A stretch of 64,000 nucleotides of DNA from Vigna angularis (GCF_016808095.1 NC_068976.1:26010371-26074370); one strand, 5' to 3'. Shown: positions 35,101-47,952, numbered from the stretch's first letter. Translations and numbers: made by a program. The notes: a model not told the origin generated them from the letters alone.

Positions 35101-38100
35101 CCGACACTTTATTACCAAAAAGTTAGATAGTGGCCTTACCATCACTTCTTATGTCCCATATAGGCTTTAGTTAGCAGATTTGTTTGCAGAAGGTCTTCCC
35201 ACTAAATGATTTCATGATCTCACATGCAAGTTGGGAATGATAGATATCCATTCACCAACATGAAGGGGAGTGCTGATTCAGGACAAAAATATTTTGATAA
35301 GCTATAATATGATATGCTAATAATTACAAGTGTGTTATGGGAAGATTCTAGAAGTCTCTTTGTAATCATTACTCTAGGGTTAGAACTCTCTATATATGAA
35401 GGCTTATGTTCTGTTACATTGAATCAATTCAATACAAATCTTTTCTCAAACAGTTTAATCTTTTTCAAGTCATAGGTTTCTTAGTATATCTGTCTAGATT
35501 TGCAATTAGGATGAGCATAAATTTTAAATGAGTTTTTATTCCATGCACCAAATGCGAGTTGAATGAATACAGTTTGTGTATGGTCTGGGATATACCTTAA
35601 GGATCCCATTGTAGTTAGTAATGATCTTATTTTCATTGTTAGCCTTTGTTTATTACATTTTGATGGTTTCATGACACCTCCAGGAGTCACTCCTCTACTT
35701 TGATGATTTGCTCAGTGTCTTCTAGCTTGGGTGACGCCCAAATATCTACATAGATGGTGTGCATATGAAGTTGGAACTTTTCATAAGCACTAGAACCTTA
35801 CATTTTAGCAATGTTAATACCCTTTCCTTTAAATGCTTGATCTAATTATTATTATATACATGGATGACATTGTTGTCATGTTTTAGGAATTGTTGATTTC
35901 ACTTTTACTCAAGGAAATTTTAAGTTGTGGTGAGTGGTGACAGTTGTCAAGATATGTATTATTAATGAACAAATATTTTCACAGACATCTAAATAAGAAT
36001 TCTCGGTTTCTAGAATGGATGTAATGTTTGATTGGTTATTCGTTCATTTAAATTTTCAAAGTACAGCGCAGTTAGTGATTTCTTTACATAATGTAATGAC
36101 AGATAGCTCTGTACCTTCAGGGTGTTAGAATCTTGCAAGGTTTTTGTTTTTTACGCTGATCCTTGAGAGGTACTGGTGTTTGATTGTTCTTGGGAGATAA
36201 CTTGGCTGCTTTTACCATTAACGTACTATTGTCAATTTAAAATGTTGGGAAGTATCACTTTGTTGAATAATAAAGTTTTATTTATTTTTATATAAAATGC
36301 TTATTAGGAGATATGGGGTACACAGAACACATAATTGGATAAGGCAAGAAAACATTATTTCTCAATTTCTTTTATAATTAACTTCAGCATTAATTATTGT
36401 CTGTTCTTTGACTTCTGTAGGTATTGTGCAATATCCAAGTGTTTGCTAAAGCTATGCCATCTCTCTTCGCTCCACACTATCAAGATTTTTTCATATGTTC
36501 TTCAGATTCCTATCAGATAAAGACACTGAAACTGGCTATACTTTCTTCTATTGCTATGGATACATCCATTTCATTCATTTATAAAGAGTTTCAGGTATTT
36601 CGCATTGAATGTATTTTTTGCCAAGATATGTTATGCAGACATCCACATCACCCGCTCATTGGGTTCATTATGTTTTATGTTTTTTTTTTTCCTTTAACTC
36701 TTCCCTATGATATTTAAATCATGCTGTTTGGTGACACTCTTCTTAGTGTGTTGCTAGGATTATATCAGAGATCCGGATAGGAGATTTGCTGCTGACACAG
36801 TTGCTGCCATTGGTCTATGTGCTCAGCGACTTCCTAACATCGCAGCTGTATGCTTGGAAGGATTGTTGACTCTGGTTAGACAAGGTGCGCAATATGGTTG
36901 TTTAGTCTATTTACTATCAATTTATATCATGTTTCTGGTTTAATATCCATATTTGCAGAATTTTTTTGTGGTGAAATTAGATCCTTGGATGGAGAAGAGG
37001 GTGTGCTAATTCAGGCAATTACATCCATCAAATCAATTATAGAATTAGAACCATCCAGTTATGAGAAGGTACTGTTTTTGTACAAAATCATCTCCCACAT
37101 CACTGTTATTTTTTTTTTTTTAATTATTATATTGAGTTAAAACTTGCTTCTAGATACAATATGGATTGTCTCTTGTGTGTGGGATTTCAATTGAGTGATT
37201 AGCACTTGCAATCTTTTGGTACATTGCTTGTTCATTGATAACTGAACCCTGTACTTTTTCATTTTAAAAGGTTATAATTCAGTTAGTTCGTAGCTTGGAT
37301 AAAATCAAGGTTCCTGCTGCCCGTGCAATAATTATTTGGATGTTGGGGAAGTACTGCTCTTTGGGTGAGGTTGTTCCCAAGATGTTGAGTACAGTACTTA
37401 ACTATCTTGCCCAATGTTTTACTTCAGAAGTCTTAGAAGCTAAGCTTCAGATTCTTAATACAACTGCAAAGGTATATCATCAACTTATTTTTATACCAGT
37501 GTATGAACAGACTTATTACTTTAAATATTGCTAATCAGTTGACTGATTTGTTAATTGGACAAACGTAATGGGCCATAGCGTAGGATCTAGTCACAGTTAT
37601 GAATATTGCCTATCATATATAGAGTGTAGCAAACTTGTCCTTGACAAAGGCCCCTCTAAGACCGACTTACGTAAGATGATAAATCTAATTGCTTCTTTTT
37701 TAATAATGACTGCCTTTTAAAGACTGCTAATAATACAGAGGAAAGAAATGTTAAATTTTATAGGACCATACAACGACTGGTTTAGAACTCAGGACCTTGC
37801 TTTTTTTTTTTCTGAACTTTATGTGCATGTCTGTTAGTGCTTTTCTTTCTTATATAAGAAAAAAAGGTGAGAAAAAGTTCCATTGAAAGTGACAAGTTTA
37901 TGATTTAAATGTCTTTTGGTGACAGGTCTTAATGTGCATTAGGGGGGAAGATAGTTTGACTGTGAGAAAAATTTGGACTTATGTAATTGAACTGGCTGAG
38001 TGTGACCTTAATTATGATATTCGTGATCGTGCACGTTTCTTAAAGAAAATTCTCTCTAGTAATTTGGAGTATGGGGAAGAAGCAAATAGTGAACCAGAAA

Positions 38101-40546
38101 AAACTAAACAGTCCTATATACCTGCAGAATGCATATTTGGAGAGACAAAAGCCGTGAAAGTTCCATCTGAACCCATTGATTACCGATTTTATCTCCCTGG
38201 TTCGCTTTCACAGTTGGTATTCCATGCAGCTCCAGGATATGAGCCTCTCCCAAAACCTTGTAGCCTGCCATACACTGATCTTGATCAGTATGATGGAGCT
38301 GCTAAGAGTGATTCAGATGAGGAGGATACTGGCACATCCGGGCCTTTGGATGAGGAAAGTGCTTCAGATTATAGTTCTGAACAGTCTATTACTGCTTCAG
38401 GCGACATTAGTGGCAGTGATGAATCTGTTTCTGGCAATGAAGCTGAAGATAATGTTGATCCATTGATTCAGATTTCAGACACAGGCAATGTCCACGAAAA
38501 TCAGAATGGTGGGGCTACCTCTGGCACAGCAGGTTTTCAGGATTTGGTGTCAACTAAGTCTCTTGAGTCTTGGTTAGATGAACCAACGAGGTCATCTAAA
38601 GGAAGTGATATAGAACAAAGCCGAGTACGTAGATCTTCAGCACGAATAACCATTGGAAATATTGGAAGCCGAGTTAAACCCAAATGCCACACTCTCTTAG
38701 ACCCTGCAAATGGAAATGGGTTAAAAGTGAATTATTCATTTTCATCCGATACTTCTACCATATCCTCTCACCTTGTATGTTTGGAAGTATTATTTGAAAA
38801 TTGTTCTCTGGAGCCCATGCTTGATATAGTCTTGATAGACGAAGATTATAGCAAAAGCTCTGATTCCACTGATCAAATATCATCACCAACCGAAAAGTAA
38901 GTTTTAATCTTTTCTGATTTTGTATGGTGGTTGTCTTCTGTTTTCATCTTTTATAATTTAGATTTTATACACTTATTTGTGTTATTAATGTGTTCTAAGA
39001 ACGTGTATTTTTATTTTTTTTAACTTGTTTTCATAAATCAGCACTTATCACTTTAGGGTGAAAATTTGAATTTAGATTGCCTGTACATTGTGTAAACTTT
39101 GGTATGTGAACAGGCTAGTTTACCCATGTGAAGTCTTTACATGCTATCTTAGAAGTGCTTAGACTACTTTTATGTCTCTGTTGCAGTACCTTGAAATTTC
39201 ATGTCGATAAACCTGCATTGGTTTCCATGGAGGAGATCCCTTCTCTGGATCCTGGTCAGACAGCAAACCGGATGCTGCTAGTTCGTTTCCATCACCACCT
39301 TTTGCCTCTAAAACTGGCTTTATTTTGCAATGACAAGAAATTCCCTGTCAAGTTAAAGCCTGACATAGGATACTTTGTAAAACCACTTCCCATCAGTATT
39401 GAAGATTTCAGAGATAAGGAATCTCATCTTCCTGGGATGTTTGAATACGTGAGGAGGTATGGCTGTCAATTGTTATTTGTTGGATACATCTGTTCATGTG
39501 CCTTGTAGTTGTAGGAAAAATTATGATTCATCGTTTACCGTAGACGATAGCCCTTGGATTTTACTAATTATGTTGAAAACTTAAATACTATGATAAAGGG
39601 TTAGGTATCGGTCAAATTCTTGTGATATGCCATCCATATGCAAGTTGAGAGTGAGGGAGAAAACTGGAAATTTTAACTCTAAAGAAATCGAAGCTTCTAA
39701 TAACTAAAATGGGGGACATGAGTGAATTTAAATTATTTTGGTCTTTTGGCCATTTATTCAGTAATTTGGCTTTTTCGTCATGTCAAACATAAAGGAGGCT
39801 TAAATTTTGAAACGTGTGGATATTACTTATTCAAGCTCTTTGTTTTATTTCTGTTTACTTTAGGGGCTTTCTTGGGAAAGCATCTCTAAAATGTGGTCAA
39901 GGAATTCTTGTTGGGTAAAGGAATGCTGCGTCTTGATTTGAATAGAAACTGTGTAGAGATGGGCTTGCCTTGGTAATTTAAATGACGCAAGAAACAGAAT
40001 CTATTTTTGTGTATTAATCATCACTTATATTATATCTGTTACTTATGAGCTTTTATGTTCCGTGCACCTTCAGACATTTTCTCCCATATATTTTTCCTGT
40101 TTCATTCTTGGGACCAGACTTCTTTCGTGTTGTTTCATCGTCGTCATACTAAAGTTGACTTTCTTGCATAATTTGCATACAGTTGCACTTTTACTGATCA
40201 CATTCTCAAGCTGAACAAGGGAAGCAACTCTTTGACAGAGGACAAATTCCTTGTGATATGTGAAACGTTAGCACTGAAGATGCTAAGCAATGCAAACCTT
40301 TCCCTTGTGTCAGTGGATATGCCGGTTGGTACCAACCTGGATGATGCATCTGGTTTGTGTTTGCGTTTCAGCTGTGAGATCTTGAGCAATTCAATGCCAT
40401 GCTTAATTACGGTTACTGTTGAAGGTAAATGCTGCGACCCATTACTTGTTTCTATAAAAGTTAACTGTGAAGAGACCGTATTTGGGTTAAATTTCTTAAA
40501 TAGGGTTGTCAATTTCTTAGTTGAGCCTTCTGTTACCCACTTATAA
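29129..40546 (+). CDS. PAT2: AP-3 adaptor complex subunit beta
   Basis: Large beta subunit of the AP-3 coat, which sorts cargo to the lytic vacuole; the Arabidopsis counterpart is PAT2/AP3 beta. Eleven exons: 29129-29347, 29558-29634, 29805-30054, 31934-32551, 36421-36594, 36758-36884, 36959-37068, 37271-37471, 37926-38896, 39187-39456, 40183-40546. Together 3381 nt, 1126 aa, all phases consistent. The adaptin N-terminal trunk covers about 30-590 (VASQSLEVKKLVYLYLLHYA, NPLVRAWALRAMAGIR, NDHSPGVVGAAASAF, DPDRRFAADTVAAIG). An acidic/serine hinge of the AP-3 type lies at about 719-775 (SDSDEED, SASDYSSEQS). The C-terminal appendage-like part begins after VGSRVKPK-type sequence and ends near NRVVNFLVEPS. 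Two adjacent ATGs open the frame; the second may be used. Introns 3 (1.9 kb) and 4 (3.9 kb) carry retrotransposon relics. I see no lesion in the reading frame. Confidence 0.97.
30163..30553 (-). repeat. LTR of an old gypsy element in AP3 beta intron 3
   Basis: Runs from TGTTACAAACC to GTTGCTAACA, about 390 bp. On minus it is preceded by a purine-rich tract (CATGACGAAGAAAA) at the junction with the pol relic. No matching second LTR was seen, so the 5' end is lost. Confidence 0.55.
30560..31880 (-). pseudogene. Ty3/gypsy integrase relic, antisense to AP3 beta
   Basis: The minus frames, broken by stops and shifts, show gypsy integrase landmarks: CHTCQHNEYQV (zinc-finger end), LLQLIHIPLAVCKEVSSNFI, ILVVTNRLSEYDHFIALK, TVAEILLEKC and the FWERWSQKLKHLFA region. 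A chromodomain-side tail reading FMEEQFL..LRIKLIF lies near 30560-30620. Reverse transcriptase is gone. Confidence 0.75.
33140..33412 (-). repeat. LTR-like remnant in AP3 beta intron 4
   Basis: Shares the ATAGGTTTC/GAAACCTAT palindrome and GCACTCACA-like run with 14143-14190, and ends in ACTTCTAACTACCCAACAAC. Probably a diverged LTR of the same family; borders uncertain. Confidence 0.35.
33418..33620. repeat. About 38-bp minisatellite, five to six copies
   Basis: Unit core CCGTTCGGCTTCTAACTCA plus CCCCCTGCCTTTATA, repeated in tandem with minor changes. Confidence 0.9.
33660..35452 (+). pseudogene. Ty1/copia relic with 3' LTR in AP3 beta intron 4
   Basis: Same strand as the host gene. A degenerate gag zinc knuckle (WCSHFKKFGYTKKTCFKL, two metal ligands lost) lies at 33680-33735. 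Next come the protease-side phrase KLTHDLNFSVTF near 34205 and integrase fragments (FKCDVCQFEKHH near 34500, CVDTPQ near 34857, VERKN). The RNase H end reads TKHKDRPTLYYQKVR-like sequence near 35085, then ADLF.EGLP near 35175. Reverse transcriptase is deleted. A polypurine tract GAAGGGGAG (35262-35270) leads into a putative LTR from 35271 (TGCTGATTCAGG) to about 35452. Confidence 0.75.
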
Positions 40547-42008
40547 GATTTGATTTCGGATAGAAATTTACTTAATGGTTTGTGGGTATAAGTCGGTATA
40601 TTTGAAAAACTTTCATGCTGTCCGAGTAATTGTTTTGAATATTTTTTCACGACTTCTGGTGCAGCATTGAAATTCAGATTTTTCTTTTTTATATATTGTT
40701 GGGAAGGAGAAGAAACGGGTAGGGTGGGGATTCAAATGATTGTAATCTCTTTAATGTTTGATTTCTAATTTCCGTTGACTTTATATCTTCTAATTCTTAT
40801 TCGTATGCTTTTTTGTCAGCAAATTCTTATCAGTATATGTTTTGCTACTCTTCTATCTATTATTGAATGAATTAACTCAATAAATTTATCCAATGATACG
40901 TTTATTCTAAACTTTTCTTGTTTCCTTTTTTTTTTTGTGGAAAGGAACTTCACTGTCACGCAATATTAAATTACCATTTCGATTAAAGAACTATTATTTT
41001 TGTACAAGTAATTCTGCGTCCAGCCTATATATACCATGTTACAAAATTTTAAATGAAAATAATACTTTGACCTCTCTGCACATATTTTATAATCCACTCT
41101 TTAATGATACAATAATATATATTAAAATTAGAAGTGAAAATATAAACTAAATATATTAAAATATTATTGATTTCAGTTGTTAGGTGAGTATTTTTTTTTA
41201 TCCAAATATCATCACCCTACAAGGATGAAAAATGAAGTTTTCAACTTTATTCGAAGATTTTCTTTTGAGTGGATTTGCATGGTAAGTAAATACATAATCA
41301 TTATGTCGTTAATATATCGGTCATGTCAAAAATATAATATAGATATTTACCCTAATTGATTAACTTTTTTATTAATATTCATATATATTTCTTATAATAA
41401 GATAAATTATTAGAATAAAAATATTAATAATAAATAAATATATTCATTTTTATTCATTATTTTTTAATCTAATTAATTTTTTTTTTCTTTTTTACTGTCT
41501 TCAATCCAAACAAATAAGTAGGTGAAGTTTTAGTACAGGGGAATCGTCCTCAAAGTGCAACATGTAAACCTCTGATCCTTTATCGGCAAAGCTCAACACT
41601 ATAAACGGACTTCTTTTTTTCAGAAGCTTATAATAGTCTCATATGAGTTTTGTGATCTAATCTGCATTTGACAAAAAGAAATTAAAAAAAATAAGAATAT
41701 TTTATACTGTAAAATTTCACTTATTTTATGCATCTAACTATGATATGTCAAATTATGTTTTTATCCAAAATGTTTACATAGTTTGTATCTTTAAGTCACC
41801 TAAAAAATGTTCTCTACACTGTATTTAATTAATTTATTAATTTATATTAAATAAAATAATTATGTCACTATTTAATAAGCATTAACTATAAAAACATACT
41901 TCATTTTCCTTAACCGTTAAAATTATAGTTTTAAGCCTGCTATTTATTTTCCTTATAATTCAAGTAATTTAACTATTAAAATAGTATAAAAAATCCACAA
42001 GTACCAAA
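40547..42008. other. Intergenic DNA after AP3 beta
   Basis: AP3 beta 3' UTR at the start, then AT-rich DNA. Short frames at 40935-41359 are compositional. No gene recognised. Confidence 0.6.
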
Positions 42009-42080
42009 TGTCGTCTGTGGGGATCGAACCTACGACCACGTGGTTAAAAGCCACATGCTCTACCTCTGAGCTAAGACGAC
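42009..42080 (-). tRNA. trnK-UUU: tRNA-Lys (UUU), slightly diverged copy
   Basis: The minus strand folds as a cloverleaf. The acceptor stem is GTCGTCT/AGACGAC, the D arm is GCTC..GAGC, and the anticodon loop CTTTTAA carries UUU. The T loop is TTCGATC, and the B box GGTTCGATCC is intact. Compared with the 46-kb copy, the acceptor pair 2-71 changed C-G to U-A on both sides, keeping pairing. One T-stem A-C mismatch is present. A TTTTTT terminator lies about 20 bp downstream (41987-41993 on plus as A run). No encoded CCA, as in nuclear genes. Confidence 0.88.
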
Positions 42081-42807
42081 TTCGTTTACTGTTAGCATTT
42101 TAAATAAATGAATTATATCATAAGTTTTGTATAAACCAATAAATATTCCCTCATATGCAGCAAAATATATCCCAGAAAAAGAGTCGCCATCAGTAGTAAG
42201 TTGCAACTTTGAACTAAGAAAACAAACACAAAAACAAAAGAAACATCCTTCACTTCCTTCCTAAGCAGCACAGAACAAAGAGCAAATCTAAATTTTCTCA
42301 TCCATTTGCATAACAGAATAAGATTTTGGTAAAATCAAAAAGAGTATAGTCCACAAGATACATTACTTCCTAACTATCAAAGTCAATCTTCAATACAGCA
42401 ATGACAAAATTTAAAAAAAAAAATCTTATTACCCAAAAGTAGTGATAGTAATCTGTGTTGGATTACAGAATTAATCCCTTCTCAATTCTTCCGGAAATAC
42501 AATGTCTCTCAATTTATTTTATTTTTCAAATACAATCAGAACCATGAAATTCTTTCTGTGCTAGCCGTTTCTTCCAACTCCACACACATTCCTTGCCCTC
42601 CTTTATGATCTCTTCTCCTTAAGTTGATCGATTTTCAATTCGTTAAAATTCTTGTCAAAACTTTCTCACTTTATAGCAATGCTCATAAATTTAAGCTAAT
42701 TAACGAAACATAAATGGAACTATATAATCAAACATACAGAGACTTCACTACTAACTGAAAATTTTTCAGAAAACAAAAGGTAAAAGTGTGGCTTTTTACT
42801 TTCTTAT
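42081..42807. other. Intergenic DNA between tRNA-Lys and the DUF547 gene
   Basis: Likely holds the 3' UTR of the DUF547 gene at its right side. No other feature recognised. Confidence 0.55.
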
Positions 42808-45576
42808 TTATATAGGAAGGAGATAGCGGAATTCAGATTCATATGGCTGAATTTCCACCATCTTAGACATAGGATATTTTGTTTCTCTTATGAGGCTCTC
42901 CATGGTGGCCCTCTTCAATGAAACTGAGCGTGGCAATTGGCTATAAATCCATTCTAACAGTGATTCCATTTCATCTGCAAAATCATGCATATGCCACTCC
43001 AAAAGCTTTGGCACAACTATCTTTCTCTTGTTTGTGATACCCACTGAAGCTTCCAAGTATTCCACTTTAGCCCTCCCCAATTGGTTCACAACTTCGTCTG
43101 ATGTGTACACCCTTAACTGCAACAAACACCACATATGTAACATATCTTTATCAGCAAAAGTCTTTGTCAATGTGATTCAACAAAGGTTGTTAAATACACT
43201 TACTGCCGGTGAGGACCAGGTGCCTCGACAAAGACCAAAGGTGACATTGGGTTCTGGATATCCTAGACCATAAGCATGTCGTAATAGCACTTCCTTTTCG
43301 TCCACAGCACCCTTTTGTGAACTATATAGTTAGTTGGGTGTTAAAGAACATCAATACACGTCACATGCAACAATTTTACTCATCTAAAAGGAGTAAGAAT
43401 AAAATAAGTAATCTTTGTCATTGATGAAAAAGAAATCAAATGTTCATCATCTGTTTTATGAGTACACGAAATATCAATGTTTGAGTTTCCAATCAGAGAC
43501 CCAGATTACTTTTTTTATTCTCCATAGTAAGTTGTTCGTTTTGGAATAATCGGATTCCACATGCAAAGAGGGAAACACAGACATTGCATTTGCATGGTAG
43601 CTTTCTGCCTTAGAAAAGAAAATAAAGTAAAAAGAAGGCTAGTGCAGGCATTTGAGAAGTTATTGTTGCATAAAAAAAAATGTATTTGTATATATACCAT
43701 ACATGTTTTGATTCAGATGGGTGCCGAAGAATAAAGTGTTCGATAGCAAGAGCGTTCAGTACAATCCCGCCAACATTCATTGCAGCCTGTGTCAACACGT
43801 TGCTGCGTAGTTAAATTAACAAAGTCGCTAAGAGAAAATATCTGTTCATGCTTCATAACTCAGAAAATCAAAAACATTGTTCAGTTGTTAATGTAGACTT
43901 TTCACTGACATTGACATATATACCTTATTCATAAGAGACAACAGTTTCTCCTGAGTAGAAGGGAGGCCATGATCTAGAAATGCCTGTAATTAGACCGAAA
44001 CACAAAGGTTCCTGAGATTTACCACGAAGAGATGTTTGATAAAATGATGTCAATGAAGACTTGATTGAAATGAAATGCCTTACAGTACATTCATTATGCA
44101 GGCATTGTAGATGTTGATCCAGAAGGCCAACTTCTGCTTGTAGGTCAAGAAACTTAAATCCACATCACATAGCTTATGCATCAACACCCTACAAAAGAGG
44201 ACATAGATGATAAGAAGAAATGGGCAGAGAAGGTAGAATAACACTATAACATGTGGGCAATGTTTAAACACTTCAAAATCAACCTCAATTTCCTGAATGC
44301 TGGTAGGCATTGTGAAAAGCGGTCTATGTCCAATGAGCTCCTTGTGATCTGAATGAAGTCTTTGTAAGGTCCTACATCTCTTGCTGTGCAATCCAAATCT
44401 GATGTTATGCCATAAGGATCAAGACTTGAGACATTGCTATTTGAAGGTGCCTTGTTGTTTGATGAGGTCTTTGCTATCAAGCCAGTGGGCTTCATGCATG
44501 GAAGAGTGAGTCTAGGGACAGTTTCTGATTCTTCTCTGTCCAATGATGCTTTGTTTAATTCCAGAAAAATGCCTATGAGACACTTGAGCAGTTCCTCTGA
44601 CATTTCATTTGGTTTTTCAATGGCATCTTCTATAAGGATAGGGTACTCTCTTGCTATCTTACCACTACTCCTTCTTGGCACTTCATATTCTGTCGACAAA
44701 TATCCAAACCACAATGTGAAAATTGGCCCACAGACTTATACAATATTGCGTTCTTGTTTGTTTAAAAGACTTATACAATATAAGGATGTCTGAAAATAGG
44801 AATCAAAGAGCATTTTTATAGTCACTAATGAAAGCATCTTAGAGAGGCTCTTCTATTGTGTTATATGTTTACCTGTTGACCTTCTTGGTGTGGAAAATAA
44901 GCTGTGAAAATCCAACGCAGAACCTAGAGAGGCTCTTCTGTTGCTTATCTTTCTTTCTTTACTTATCACTTCATAATCGAGAGAACTTGACCTCTGCTCG
45001 GTTATCATTGAACCATACCTTGAAGATCCTCGGAACTGTTTATATAATTTAGGCTGTTGTCTCCTATGCTGTATTTCCAAATCTATGTTCTGGTACCTCT
45101 CCTGGAACAATCTAAGTTTCAGTTCCTGAACTTTTCTTTCTAGCATGATGATCTCTTCCTCAACCCTTGCCAATTCTTGAAGAAGCTCCCGAATCTGCAA
45201 TCACTTAAGCCAAAATAGTCCAATGTAATATACCATGTAAAAAAAGGAACAATAAATATATACCTTATGCTATTTGTCTATATATGTTATGTGTTTGTTT
45301 TTACTATACCTGAGGTGGAAACAATGGAGGAATGAGTGGAAGAGAAAAAACAGGTCCATGAAGAGCACAACGTAGGATCCTATTGAGTGCCTCTTCACAC
45401 TTCAACTGTGCTTGCAATTGAACAACCTACGACAACATACGAAATAAAGGAAATCATACTCAGAAAACATTATTCAAACATATCCTGAGCTATGTACTCT
45501 CACTCACCTCTTTCTCAAGGCCATGTCTATTGTGAGGCTCTTGGCTTTTCTCCATGAGATAGTCTTCAAATTTCAT
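42808..45576 (-). CDS. MIP1 leucine-zipper / DUF547 domain protein
   Basis: Member of the plant family with an N-terminal 'ternary complex factor MIP1' zipper and a C-terminal DUF547 domain; molecular role is not established for most members. Nine exons in minus order: 45576-45508, 45426-45310, 45194-44873, 44689-44284, 44188-44089, 43983-43924, 43786-43703, 43311-43204, 43116-42808. Sum 1575 nt, 524 aa, phases consistent. The coiled-coil zipper spans about residues 18-100 (VVQLQAQLKCEEALNRILR; ELLQELARVEEEIIMLERKV). A low-complexity serine/arginine linker lies at about 105-290. DUF547 is about 300-440 (LTYKQKLAFWINIYNACIMN|AFLDHG, AIEHFILRHP, DEKEVLLRHAYGLGYPEPNVTF, YLEASVGI), ending with a C-terminal helix region (YPMSKMVEIQPY). 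The start is the first ATG of a short exon, as in relatives. The usual family length is about 500-600 aa. A minus-strand TATA-like TTTATATA lies near 45667-45676. Confidence 0.93.
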
Positions 45577-46090
45577 AGCTTTATGTGAATCCGAAGGAGC
45601 TCTTTGACATTTAGGTAAAAAAGTATATATTTTTGGTGTGGGGAAGTTGGTGGCAGTGAAGAAGTTCATATATAAAGGGGAGCAAAGGTAGTGATGTATA
45701 TTAATACAGAAACTGGTTGTTAGTGGGTGACATTAAAGAGTATAGTTAGCTACAAAATTAGAGGGGGTTGAACATGATACGATGAAGACCCTTAAATTAA
45801 AAGAGTGAAAAACAAACATCAAAAGTGGAAGTGGTAAATTTATAGTGAGAATGTGCGGTGGATTGGGACGGTGGAGAATGTGTCTTGGGTTTGAATGTTG
45901 GAACATTCATGATCATCTCATGAATGTTGGAACTGGAATTTTCATTACTGAAGGTGTGAATATGGTGGTGGTGGTGACGTGAAGTCCATGAATGAAGTGG
46001 TTGTACCGTGAAGCACATAAACGAATCAACAACAAGCTTTTACAATACAACAAAAAAATTGGTAAAAAGAATCAAAATATCAACTTAAAA

Positions 46091-46162
46091 CGCCGTCTGT
46101 GGGGATCGAACCCACGACCACGTGGTTAAAAGCCACGCGCTCTACCACTGAGCTAAGACGGC
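46091..46162 (-). tRNA. trnK-UUU: tRNA-Lys (UUU)
   Basis: The minus strand gives GCCGTCT...AGACGGC with discriminator G, D arm GCTCAGTGGTAGAGC, anticodon loop CTTTTAA, and T arm GTGGG-TTCGATC-CCCAC. All stems pair perfectly and the B box GGTTCGATCC is intact. A T run downstream (A run near 46065-46070 on plus) can serve as Pol III terminator. Canonical nuclear tRNA-Lys. Confidence 0.96.
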
Positions 46163-46420
46163 TACTTGTTATTAATAATGATTTGATAAATTAAATATTT
46201 AAATAGGATTTATATGACTTGTTTTAAACTAGCTAATACTGAGATCTGGAATAATGAAAACCATTTAATTAACATAAATTAGAGGAATAGTACAAACTGA
46301 TTTGATAGAACAACAATTTATTAAATGTATCTTGCTAAAAGAATTAAAAAATGAAATATAATGTGCAATGGAAAATAAATGATTGAATCTATTACACAGT
46401 GCAACTACAATCCAAAACAT

Positions 46421-47826
46421 CTACTTAGATTTTTTACATCCTATATCCTTGGTAATCTGTGGTAGATAGTGGTCACGTTCTGCATAATCGTCTGCCACCT
46501 GCATGAGTTTCAACAAAGATCAAAACCAACCAATTAGAAACATAAGTTTTGATAGGTTTTTCGAATAGAAGATTAGACGTAACAAAGATGAGATTTGATA
46601 GAGTTAATACTACTTTTAACCTAAAATCTTAAAATAGGTTTATAAAGTCTTAAACTTTCTGGTTTGTAATAAATGTGAAACAAAGGATCAATTGAAAACT
46701 ATTTATACTCAAACACCTTAACATTTAAATAAGTATTTGTGGATTATAACATGTTACTGTATATGAATAACATGAAAGTAAATTTTGTTTACATAGTTGT
46801 AAAAATGTTACAGTGGTAACATACATTTACACTTGAGAAAAATGTGAAAAATACCTGTAGGGTGAAAGTAACACCAACATCAATTTCACCACAGTAAGAT
46901 TTGTTTGCACGAACCACTCTATATTTGAGAGTCTGTAGTTTAGCTTCTCTATCGTCCACTCCTTGAGCCAATAAATCTCCTACATGGATTCTACATGATA
47001 AAACAAATTTGTCTTAAAAGTGAGGCTAAGTTACAATTATATATAAAAACTTGTATTAAGAAAATAATGAATTATATATAATGACGTCTTACATGGATTC
47101 TCCAACAAAGTCATCTGTGTATAAGTCTTGGTCCATGATTTTGAAGATGATCTTGTGTTGATGATTTGATAAAGGGTATTCTACTTTGAACATGAATTTC
47201 TCATTCCATACTGGATTTTTGCCCTGACCTGCATGCACAACACACCATTAAAGGTTAAAACCATAAGCCTCACAGAACTGTAATCACATTTCTTATCATT
47301 ATTAGTTATGCAAAAGAAAACAATTTAACTAAATCATTCATAATCGAAAGGTCTCTGTATTTAAGTAATGATTTCACCAGAAATATCTTATGCACTGTTT
47401 GAAAGGTATCTATCTGTATTAAAATATAACAAAGCAGGGAAAAAGAAGGTAGATTGTCTTAAGGGAGATTAAAAATATTGACGTGGTTACAGCGGAACAT
47501 ACCAATGGCAACACTGCTCCTTTGTTCTTGGTCTTTGTATTGTATCAGAACATAGGGGTCCATTTCACCTATCAACAAAAGTAAATGAGTAAACAATACA
47601 ACAGAAAACCTTGTTAAAACTATTTTATAAGCTACTGATTTAAACATGTAATACAAACTTTTTATCCATTCATTTGAGTTTTAAAGAAAAGAAAAAGAGT
47701 TTTACAACAAAGGCTATTTTTTACAACAAAAATATAAAGCAAAGTGAGTTGTTAGATACCTATGATATCAGAGTTATGCAGACCCTTTGCTTTGACAAGA
47801 TGCACCTGCATGAAACCAATTGCCAT
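46421..47826 (-). CDS. Small C2-domain protein, copy 1 (16 kDa phloem protein-like)
   Basis: Single-C2 protein of the elicitor-responsive/16 kDa phloem protein type, expected to bind phospholipid in a calcium-dependent way. Five exons in minus order: 47826-47760, 47568-47503, 47228-47093, 46990-46855, 46498-46421. Sum 483 nt, 160 aa. C2 landmarks: MAIGFMQVHLVKAKGL (strand 1), MDPYVLIQYK with the calcium-loop aspartate, NPVWNEKFMFKVEYP (NPxWNE motif), then IMDQDLYTDDFVGE with the second acidic loop. The protein ends VADDYAERDHY...KKSK. No signal peptide or membrane helix. Exon sizes 67/66/136/136 are identical in copy 2, showing duplication. Confidence 0.94.
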
Positions 47827-47952
47827 GTTATCTGAGTCTCTGAAGATTCTGATTCTAATTCAGCAAACTTTTGGAAGGTGCTTTGATCAGAAGTATCTGT
47901 TTCGGCTTATGAGGAGGGTTAAAGTTGGGAGAAGTGGAAAGCCTGTGTAGAT

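Noticed and set aside
44434..44793. 119-codon plus-strand frame
   Set aside because: Antisense shadow of the fourth exon of the DUF547 gene.
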